A DNA stretch of 64,000 bases from Planococcus wigleyi. GTDB lineage: Bacteria > Bacillota > Bacilli > Bacillales_A > Planococcaceae. The stretch is taken from positions 1 to 64,000 of the forward strand of contig NZ_JACSPU010000009.1 in assembly GCF_014836985.1 (NCBI RefSeq), given 5' to 3'. Both the position numbers and the translations under genes were made by a program. Shown in pieces: positions 57,924 through 64,000 of this stretch. The notes beneath the pieces were generated by a model. The model was not told the origin of the DNA, ran no database searches, and saw nothing but the letters and a program-made list of their open reading frames with translations. The stretch's first letter is position 1, and every line of letters starts with the position of its first letter.

Positions 57924-58772
57924 ATGAATTCGATTATATTGTCATTCGAAAATGTGACATTTACATATACGCAAGAAGACGCGTCGGTAAAACCGGCCGT
58001 GCAGGATTTATCTTTTTCGATACAGGACGGGGAATGGATCGCTTTGGTGGGCCATAACGGTTCCGGGAAATCGACAATCGCCAAATTGATGAACGGTTTA
58101 TTGTTTCCGCAGACGGGGAAAGTTTCGGCGATGGGGCAATTGATGGCCGAAGAAAGCCTGTGGGATATCCGTTCGCAGATGGGCATGGTTTTTCAAAATC
58201 CGGACAATCAGTTTGTTGGCGCCACGGTCCAGGACGATGTGGCATTTGCCTTGGAAAACAATGGCGTGCCGCATGAAGAAATGGTGCTGCGTGTCAAAGA
58301 ATCGTTGCATCAAGTAAAGATGGAAGCTTATCTTGACCACGAACCCCACCATTTGTCGGGTGGCCAAAAACAGCGTGTGGCAATTGCCGGTGCACTTGCA
58401 CTGCGCCCGCGTCTGTTGATTTTGGATGAGGCGACATCGATGCTTGATCCTCAGGGGCGGATGGAAGTCATTGAAACCATCCGTGAACTGCGGGAAGCGA
58501 CGGGCCTTACGGTTATCTCGATTACGCATGACTTGGAAGAGGCGGCACTTGCTGACCGCATCCTCGTCATGAACGCAGGGCAAAAGCAATTGGAAGGCAC
58601 ACCGGATGAAGTATTCCTATCCGGCAATGAACTGACGACGCTGGGCCTGGATTTGCCGTTTTCGATGCGCATGACGCATCTGCTTCAAGAAGCTGGAGTC
58701 CAACTTCAAGGAGAACATATGACAGAAGATGAATTGGTGGATGAGTTATGGACATTTTACTCAAGGAAGTAG
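57924..58772 (+). CDS. ecfA1: ECF transporter ATPase EcfA1
   Basis: ATPase of the shared energy-coupling module that powers vitamin and metal S-components. 282 residues. Walker A GHNGSGKST near 40-48, signature LSGGQKQR near 144-151, Walker B LLILDEATSMLD near 163-174, switch His in SITHDLEEA near 197. GAGGAGG precedes ATG. Overlaps ecfA2 by 25 bp, matching the heterodimeric EcfA1-EcfA2 arrangement. Confidence 0.97.
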   Translation: MNSIILSFENVTFTYTQEDASVKPAVQDLSFSIQDGEWIALVGHNGSGKSTIAKLMNGLLFPQTGKVSAMGQLMAEESLWDIRSQMGMVFQNPDNQFVGATVQDDVAFALENNGVPHEEMVLRVKESLHQVKMEAYLDHEPHHLSGGQKQRVAIAGALALRPRLLILDEATSMLDPQGRMEVIETIRELREATGLTVISITHDLEEAALADRILVMNAGQKQLEGTPDEVFLSGNELTTLGLDLPFSMRMTHLLQEAGVQLQGEHMTEDELVDELWTFYSRK

Positions 58773-59620
58773 GATACAGTTATGCAAAAGATACGCCTTT
58801 TGAAAAACGGGCGTTGACTAATGTCTCACTGCATATCCCTTCAGGCTCCTATACAGCCATCATCGGCCATACCGGATCCGGCAAATCGACGGTCCTTCAG
58901 CATCTTAATGCTTTGTTGAAGCCGACAGAAGGGTCCGTCGTGATCGGCGAGCGGAAAATCGAAGCTGGCGTGAAGGCGAAGAATTTGCGAGATGTGCGCC
59001 GGCAGGTCGGGATTGTCTTTCAATTTCCGGAACAGCAATTGTTCGATGAAACGGTGTTGAAAGACATCATGTTCGGGCCGATGAACTATGGCGTACCGGA
59101 AGAAGAAGCAAGCCGACGGGCACATGAACTGGTTGAACAGCTTGGCTTGCCTTCAGAAGTGTTGGCGAAATCTCCGTTCGATCTGTCGGGCGGGCAAATG
59201 CGCCGTGTAGCAATTGCCGGAGTGTTGGCGATGGAACCGGATGTATTGGTGCTTGATGAACCGACGGCTGGACTTGATCCGCGTGGCCGTCGTGAAATCA
59301 TGGACCTGTTCCATCAGCTGCATATCCAAAAAGGACTGACAACGGTCCTGGTGACCCACAGCATGGAAGATGCGGCGCGCTACGCAGATACTGTAGCCAT
59401 TATGCATGATGGCCGCTGTGTCGTGACAGGGGATCCTGCAGAGATCTTCTCGAATGAAGAGCAATTGCGGGACTACCGGCTGGAGCCGCCGCGTACCATC
59501 CGCCTGCAGCGGAAGTTTGAAGAGAAAGCCGGCATCACATTGGATGCCATTTCACTGACGGAAGAAGCGCTGGCGAAAAACATCGCATTGGCTTTATCGG
59601 AAGGGCGTGATTCCGAATGA
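58748..59620 (+). CDS. ecfA2: ECF transporter ATPase EcfA2
   Basis: Second ATPase, 290 residues. Walker A GHTGSGKST near 38-46, FPEQQLFDETV Q-loop near 95, signature LSGGQMRR near 144-151, Walker B VLVLDEPTAGLD near 163-174, switch His in VTHSMEDA. Starts inside ecfA1 and joins ecfT by ATGA. Confidence 0.97.
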   Translation: MDILLKEVGYSYAKDTPFEKRALTNVSLHIPSGSYTAIIGHTGSGKSTVLQHLNALLKPTEGSVVIGERKIEAGVKAKNLRDVRRQVGIVFQFPEQQLFDETVLKDIMFGPMNYGVPEEEASRRAHELVEQLGLPSEVLAKSPFDLSGGQMRRVAIAGVLAMEPDVLVLDEPTAGLDPRGRREIMDLFHQLHIQKGLTTVLVTHSMEDAARYADTVAIMHDGRCVVTGDPAEIFSNEEQLRDYRLEPPRTIRLQRKFEEKAGITLDAISLTEEALAKNIALALSEGRDSE

Positions 59621-60414
59621 TGGAGAAAATGATTTTTGGCCGCTTTATTCCAGGGGACTCGATTATCCACCGGATGGATCCGCGAGCGAAGATTTTATTC
59701 GTTTTCGTGTTCATCGCCATCGTCTTTATTGCCAATAGCGCAGTGACGTACGGTATTTTGCTCGGGTTCACGCTGCTGGTGGTGTTCCTGTCCAAAATTC
59801 GTCTCTATTTCCTGATCAACGGATTGAAACCGGTCTTTATTTTATTGATTTTTACCTTTTTGCTGCATATTTTCTTTACGCGTGAAGGCGATTTGTTAGT
59901 GGATATCGGTTTTATTGAGATTTACGAAGAAGGGCTGCGGCAAGGGATATTCATTTCCATCCGTTTCCTGGTCTTGGTGTTCATTACGAGCATCCTGACC
60001 TTGACGACTTCACCAATTTCCATCACCGATGGCATTGAAGTATTGCTTGGCCCATTCAAGCGCGTCAAGTTGCCGGTTCATGAACTGGCATTGATGATGT
60101 CCATTTCTCTGCGCTTTATCCCGACTTTGATGGATGAGACGGGCAAGATCCTCAAGGCGCAGATGGCAAGAGGCTCAGACATTGGCTCAGGGCCGGTAAA
60201 AGAGCGCATCAAGGCGGTTGTGCCCTTGTTGATCCCGTTGTTCGTCAGTGCCTTTAAACGGGCGGAAGACCTGGCTACGGCGATGGAAGTCCGGGGTTAC
60301 CGAGGCGGCGAAGGCCGAACGCGCTATCGCCAATTGGATTGGCGCTTTAAAGACAGCCTGAGCTTGCTGGTGCTGGCCGGGCTTGCGGGAATGCTTTGGT
60401 ATTTCCGGGTATAA
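59617..60414 (+). CDS. ecfT: ECF transporter transmembrane protein EcfT
   Basis: 265-residue membrane scaffold linking EcfA1A2 to exchangeable S-components. Hydrophobic segments near 25-85 and 105-130 and a C-terminal one near 240-262; the coupling helices carry the two Ala-Arg-Gly-type motifs (ARGSDIGSG near 185-193 and EVRGYRGGEGR near 225-235). No S-component gene is in this operon, as usual for group II ECF systems. Confidence 0.96.
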   Translation: MMEKMIFGRFIPGDSIIHRMDPRAKILFVFVFIAIVFIANSAVTYGILLGFTLLVVFLSKIRLYFLINGLKPVFILLIFTFLLHIFFTREGDLLVDIGFIEIYEEGLRQGIFISIRFLVLVFITSILTLTTSPISITDGIEVLLGPFKRVKLPVHELALMMSISLRFIPTLMDETGKILKAQMARGSDIGSGPVKERIKAVVPLLIPLFVSAFKRAEDLATAMEVRGYRGGEGRTRYRQLDWRFKDSLSLLVLAGLAGMLWYFRV

Positions 60415-60425
60415 GGAGAGAAATT

Positions 60426-61169
60426 ATGAAACGATTAAAAGCGACAATTGCCTATGACGGCTCCGGTTTTGCCGGCTATCAGATCCAGCCGGATTCACGT
60501 ACGGTCCAAGTGGAATTGATGAAGGTGCTGAAAACCATCCATAAAGGCAAAGTCACCCAAGTGGTGGCGAGCGGACGGACAGATGCCAAAGTCCATGCGA
60601 CCGGCCAGGTAATCCATTTTGATACGGAATTTTCCATTCCGATGAGCGGCTGGCTGAGGGCGCTGAATGTCCTGTTGCCGGAAGATATCCGGGTCAACTC
60701 GATTGAAGAAGTGGATGCATCTTTTCATGCGCGCTACCATACGACCGGCAAGACCTACCGCTATAAATGGGACCGCAGCCAGATCATCAGCCCGTTCACG
60801 CGCAACTACATGGTCCATGTCAAGCAGCCGCTTGATGTCGATGCCATGAGGGCCGCTGCACAGGCATTGATCGGCACCCATGATTTTTCAAGCTTTTGTG
60901 CGGCGAACACAGCGGTGGTTGATAAAGTCCGGACGATTTGGCGTGTGGAGTTTGAAGAGCGCGGCAATGAGCTTCATATGGTGATTGAAGGTTCCGGTTT
61001 TTTATACAACATGGTCCGGATTATTGCAGGTACATTAACTGAAGTGGGCATGGGCAGACGGAAGGCCGAAGAACTCAGCGGAATCGTGGCTGCGGCTGAC
61101 CGGGACGCTGCCGGGAAAACGGCTGCGGCACATGGTCTTTACCTGGAAACCGTGATGTATCAGAGCTGA
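60426..61169 (+). CDS. truA: tRNA pseudouridine(38-40) synthase
   Basis: Modifies U38-U40 in the tRNA anticodon arm. 247 residues. YDGSGFAGYQIQP near 11-23; catalytic Asp in SGRTDAKVHATGQV near 51-64; the C-terminal GSGFLYNMVRIIAGTL near 196-211. ATG 60426 follows AAGGAGAG; the in-frame upstream start lies inside ecfT and is rejected. 11 bp after ecfT. Confidence 0.97.
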   Translation: MKRLKATIAYDGSGFAGYQIQPDSRTVQVELMKVLKTIHKGKVTQVVASGRTDAKVHATGQVIHFDTEFSIPMSGWLRALNVLLPEDIRVNSIEEVDASFHARYHTTGKTYRYKWDRSQIISPFTRNYMVHVKQPLDVDAMRAAAQALIGTHDFSSFCAANTAVVDKVRTIWRVEFEERGNELHMVIEGSGFLYNMVRIIAGTLTEVGMGRRKAEELSGIVAAADRDAAGKTAAAHGLYLETVMYQS

Positions 61170-61201
61170 AACAACTTTTCCTGGTGTTTTTAGAAAAACC
61201 C

Positions 61202-61228
61202 TTGACTTTTTAGCGCTGGCGTTATAAC
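61202..61228 (+). promoter_or_regulatory. promoter of rplM-rpsI
   Basis: TTGACT (61202-61207) with TATAAC at 61223-61228 (15 bp) or TAACAT at 61225 (17 bp). Confidence 0.55.
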
Positions 61229-61234
61229 ATGATG

Positions 61235-61350
61235 TATGGTATTTTCATTACCCCCACGATATGCCCCGGAAGGTTATTTGTGTTTAGGGATAACGAAAAA
61301 ACGGAACAGCGGAACACTGTAAAATGATTTTAAAAACAGACGATTTATTA
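61235..61350 (+). promoter_or_regulatory. L13 leader
   Basis: The 130-base leader before rplM has the position of the L13 leader described in Bacillales. It contains a GTTAT/ATAAC hairpin (61274-61295) and a CCCCGG/CGGAA block. Assignment rests on position and partial recall; feedback by L13 is family knowledge. Confidence 0.6.
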
Positions 61351-61364
61351 GGAGGACAATATAC

Positions 61365-61802
61365 ATGCGTACAACATTCATGGCTAAAGGTCACGAAGTA
61401 GAGCGTAAATGGTTGGTTGTCGATGCAGAAGGGCAAACTCTTGGACGTTTAGCTTCTGAAGTCGCTTCAATCCTACGCGGGAAATACAAACCAACATTCA
61501 CACCAAACGTTGACACTGGTGATCACGTAATCATCATCAACGCTGAAAAGATTCACCTTACAGGTAAAAAACTTACTGACAAAATCTACTACCGCCACAC
61601 ACAATACACTGGTGGATTGAAACAGCGTACTGCACTTGAAATGCGCACGAAATACCCAACAAGAATGCTTGAATTGGCTATCAAAGGGATGCTTCCAAAG
61701 AACTCTCTTGGACGCCAAATGTTCAGAAAGCTACATGTATATGCTGGCCCAGAACATAACCACCAAGCACAAACACCAGAAAACTACCAACTTCGCGGAT
61801 AA
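61365..61802 (+). CDS. rplM: 50S ribosomal protein L13
   Basis: 145-residue early-assembly protein. [20 protein letters not shown] near 14-33 and [18 protein letters not shown] near 52-69 are conserved. ATG 61365 follows AGGAGGACAAT and matches the B. subtilis N-terminus; ATG 61380 is a possible later start. Confidence 0.97.
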   Translation: MRTTFMAKGHEVERKWLVVDAEGQTLGRLASEVASILRGKYKPTFTPNVDTGDHVIIINAEKIHLTGKKLTDKIYYRHTQYTGGLKQRTALEMRTKYPTRMLELAIKGMLPKNSLGRQMFRKLHVYAGPEHNHQAQTPENYQLRG

Positions 61803-61832
61803 TAAATTAGTAAATTAGAGGAGGATACACCT

Positions 61833-62225
61833 TTGGCACAAGTTCAATATATTGGGACAGGTCGTCGTAAAAACTCAACAGCTCGCGTACGGTTAGTACC
61901 GGGTGACGGCACAATTACAATCAACAAACGTGACGTAGCGGACTACGTTCCTTACGAAACATTGCAACAAATCATCAAACAGCCACTAGTTGCTACGGAT
62001 ACTCTAGGAAGCTACGACATCCTAGTAAACGTAAATGGCGGTGGATTCACAGGCCAAGCCGGAGCAATCCGTCACGGTATTGCACGTGCTCTACTAACTG
62101 TAGACCCTGCATTCCGTCCTGCGTTGAAATCTGCTGGGTTGTTAACACGTGACCCACGTATGAAAGAACGTAAGAAACCAGGTCTTAAATCAGCACGTCG
62201 TGCACCTCAGTTCTCAAAACGTTAA
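61833..62225 (+). CDS. rpsI: 30S ribosomal protein S9
   Basis: 130-residue protein whose basic C-terminal tail reaches the P-site tRNA: ends [12 protein letters not shown]. Begins with TTG 61833 ([17 protein letters not shown] follows), with GAGGAGG 7-13 bp upstream and no other suitable start. [15 protein letters not shown] near 69-83 is conserved. Confidence 0.97.
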   Translation: MAQVQYIGTGRRKNSTARVRLVPGDGTITINKRDVADYVPYETLQQIIKQPLVATDTLGSYDILVNVNGGGFTGQAGAIRHGIARALLTVDPAFRPALKSAGLLTRDPRMKERKKPGLKSARRAPQFSKR

Positions 62226-62243
62226 TTTCGATTTTCGTTTACA

Positions 62244-62280
62244 AAGCACTTTCCGAAGAAATTCGGAGAGTGCTTTTTTT
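62244..62280 (+). terminator. rplM-rpsI terminator
   Basis: AAGCACTTTCCGAA pairs with TTCGGAGAGTGCTT (one T-G pair) across a GAAA tetraloop, then T7. Confidence 0.95.
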
Positions 62281-62337
62281 ATGGTCAAATAGAGGTGTAG
62301 GCGGGTAGAATAGAAGGAAATAAGGGGGAATGATGAA

Positions 62338-62772
62338 ATGAACCGAATCAATTTGATTTGCCTTGGTGTAAAAGATATGCAGACATCGATTAAGTTTTAC
62401 AGAGATGGGCTCGGCTTTGAAACGGCAGAAAAAGGAGACAATCCTGGAATTGTCTTTTTCAACTCTTCCGGTTCGAAACTGGAATTGTTTCCATTAGAGG
62501 AGTTAGCGAAAGATATCGATGAACAGAACCCGCCGGCAGGCACCGGATTTTCAGGCATCACGCTGGCTTATAATGCAAAGTCCAAAGAAGAAGTGGATAG
62601 AGTGATGGACCTGGCGAGACGGGCTGGAGGGAAAGTCGTAAAAGAACCGAAGGATGTTTTCTGGGGAGGGTATTCGGGGTATTTCACAGATCCTGACGGC
62701 TATTACTGGGAAGTGGCATGGGGACCGGACTTTACGTACGATGACCACGATATGCTGATCATCAATCCGTGA
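62338..62772 (+). CDS. VOC-family (glyoxalase-like) protein
   Basis: 144-residue vicinal-oxygen-chelate fold protein: two beta-alpha-beta-beta-beta units, first with INLICLGVKDMQTSIKFYRDGLGF near 3-26, second with GYFTDPDGYYWEVAWGP near 114-130, whose Glu is a typical metal ligand. Function unknown; it may be a lyase, isomerase or binding protein. In B. subtilis this position holds ybaJ, ybaK and cwlD, so the gene is a local replacement. GGGGGAATGATGAA precedes ATG. Confidence 0.85.
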   Translation: MNRINLICLGVKDMQTSIKFYRDGLGFETAEKGDNPGIVFFNSSGSKLELFPLEELAKDIDEQNPPAGTGFSGITLAYNAKSKEEVDRVMDLARRAGGKVVKEPKDVFWGGYSGYFTDPDGYYWEVAWGPDFTYDDHDMLIINP

Positions 62773-62810
62773 TCAAAGCCTGTATTCAGCTTGATTAATA
62801 AAGAGGAGAA

Positions 62811-62856
62811 ATGCCACTGCGCCGGAGTTTTCATCCTCGCGAGAGCGGAGTGGCAT
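62811..62856 (+). repeat. inverted repeat between VOC gene and salA
   Basis: ATGCCACT (62811-62818) is perfectly complementary to AGTGGCAT (62849-62856), with CGC/GCG pairing inside and a CTCGCGAG palindrome (62836... to 62843) in the loop. No T-run follows, so it is not a typical terminator. Confidence 0.6.
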
Positions 62857-62884
62857 ACTCATTCCTTCTGATAAGACCGAATAC

Positions 62885-62913
62885 ATTAAAAATAGGATTT
62901 GCTGTGCTATACT
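62885..62913 (+). promoter_or_regulatory. promoter of salA
   Basis: Extended -10 TGCTATACT (62905-62913), weak -35 ATTAAA (62885-62890) at 17 bp. 35 bp before the salA start. Confidence 0.6.
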
Positions 62914-62948
62914 TTATGGTGAGCAAAATTGATAGGGAGTGTATCGAT

Positions 62949-64000
62949 ATGGTAACTGAAGTACAAGTACGCGAATTACTCGGAGCATTAGAAGATCCGT
63001 TTTTACATAGATCGTTGACTGAAACGAACGGCATCACGTCCGTAACGATCAAAGAAGAGAAAAAACACGTCAGCGTGAAATTGGCAATCGCCAAAACCAA
63101 CACGCCTGAACAAATGCAGCTGCAGATGAAAGTTGTCGATGTATTAAAAGGAGCGGGAGCCGGTTCTGTCGGTATCCGTTTTGAAGAACTTCCTGCTGAA
63201 GCATTGGCTCAGTTCCGTGGAACAGCAAGTGAATCTGAAGCACAGGATCTATTGTCTCCACTGAACAAAGTGGAATTCATTTCAATCGCCAGCGGTAAAG
63301 GCGGCGTCGGTAAATCGACAGTATCGGTTAACTTGGCGATTGCATTAGCGCGTCTTGGCAAAAAAGTGGGCTTGATCGATGCAGATATCTACGGATTCAG
63401 TGTACCGGATATGATGGGGATCGATAAATCGCCGGTCGTGCGCGGCGAAACGATTATTCCAGTTGAACGCTTCGGAGTGAAAGTCATCTCCATGGGCTTT
63501 TTCGTAGAAGACAATATGCCAGTTGTTTGGCGTGGCCCGATGCTCGGGAAAGTGCTTGACCAATTCTTCCGTGATGTAGAATGGGGCGATTTGGATTACC
63601 TTCTATTGGATCTTCCGCCTGGCACAGGGGACGTCGCACTCGATATCCACCAGATGCTTCCGGCTTCCAAGGAAATCGTCATTACGACACCTCACCCGAC
63701 TGCAGCCTTCGTTGCAGCGCGTGCCGGAGCAATGGCGCTTCAAACTGACCACGAAGTACTGGGTGTCATCGAAAACATGTCCTGGTTCGAAAGCAAAGAA
63801 ACCGGTAAGAGAGAATACTTATTCGGACAAGGCGGCGGACCAAAGCTTGCTGAAGAATTGCAGGCACCGTTGCTTGGGCAGATTCCAATGGGTCAGCCTG
63901 ACTGGAATGAAGAAGACTTCGCTCCGTCAGTTTACTTGGCAGACCACCCAACAGGGAAAATCTATGAAGATATCGCGAACCAAGTGCTTAAGCAATTCGC
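62949..64000 (+). CDS. salA: Mrp/NBP35-family ATPase SalA, 3' end cut by window
   Basis: P-loop ATPase of the iron-sulfur carrier family (ApbC/Mrp); the B. subtilis orthologue SalA also affects scoC and protease genes. The frame is open from ATG 62949 to the window end (350 codons), so only a few residues are missing. N-terminal MIP18-type domain (about 1-80), deviant Walker A SGKGGVGKST near 119-128, LIDADIYGFSVP near 146-157, DLPPGTGDVALD near 220-231. The CXXC found in many Mrp proteins is not seen. GATAGGGAG is 10 bp upstream. Confidence 0.93.
   Translation, partial: MVTEVQVRELLGALEDPFLHRSLTETNGITSVTIKEEKKHVSVKLAIAKTNTPEQMQLQMKVVDVLKGAGAGSVGIRFEELPAEALAQFRGTASESEAQDLLSPLNKVEFISIASGKGGVGKSTVSVNLAIALARLGKKVGLIDADIYGFSVPDMMGIDKSPVVRGETIIPVERFGVKVISMGFFVEDNMPVVWRGPMLGKVLDQFFRDVEWGDLDYLLLDLPPGTGDVALDIHQMLPASKEIVITTPHPTAAFVAARAGAMALQTDHEVLGVIENMSWFESKETGKREYLFGQGGGPKLAEELQAPLLGQIPMGQPDWNEEDFAPSVYLADHPTGKIYEDIANQVLKQF

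Noticed and set aside
58098..58589. 163-codon antisense frame over ecfA1
   Set aside because: Opposite strand of the conserved ATPase motifs, no independent evidence.

Overview
The window is a stretch of housekeeping chromosome from a low-to-moderate G+C Gram-positive bacterium. Gene order (ctsR-mcsA-mcsB-clpC-radA, gltX-cysES, secE-nusG-rplKAJL-rpoBC, str, S10-spc-alpha, ecfAA'T-truA-rplM-rpsI, salA), strong AGGAGG ribosome binding sites, TTG/GTG starts for rpoB, rpoC, rpsI and ilvB, and T-box leaders all point to Bacillales. Protein sequences look closest to Planococcaceae (Planococcus/Planomicrobium type). disA (expected after radA) and cwlD (expected before salA) are missing, which fits a lineage that does not sporulate. 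The family placement is inference from gene content and remembered sequences; no search was run.

Layout: the window opens in the last bases of a 5S rRNA gene (1-35). A small unknown gene follows, then the CtsR-controlled class III heat-shock operon (577-5133), radA and the PIN/TRAM gene yacL. Next come ispD-ispF, gltX, a Cys T-box with cysE-cysS-mrnC-rlmB-rae1, then sigH, rpmG-secE and nusG. From 16363 the transcription/translation block begins: rplKA, an L10 leader with rplJL, an rsmC-like methyltransferase, rpoBC, and the str operon (rplGB-rpsL-rpsG-fusA-tuf).

An 11.4-kb metabolic segment (about 31954-43110) separates tuf from the S10 operon. It holds ilvE with its own promoter and a good CodY-box match, a T-box with an apparent Ile (ATC) specifier, ilvBHC-leuABCD, and a Na+/H+ antiporter-like gene (yuiF). 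In Bacillus subtilis this operon lies elsewhere, so the placement is a real difference.

From 43365 to 57639 runs the continuous S10-spc-alpha ribosomal superoperon with secY, adk, infA and rpoA. Between adk and infA the usual map gene is absent and 399 bp of structured-looking non-coding DNA takes its place. After rplQ comes a leader with a 13-bp closing stem ending in a T-tract (57754-57840), then the ECF transporter energy module ecfA1-ecfA2-ecfT, truA, rplM-rpsI, a VOC-family gene and the nearly complete salA/mrp gene that runs off the window end.

No insertion sequence, prophage, CRISPR array, tRNA or defence system was found. The new-looking material is regulatory: the ecfA leader, the adk-infA gap, the terminator hairpin upstream of rpoB, the fusA-tuf palindrome, and promoters overlapping terminators.
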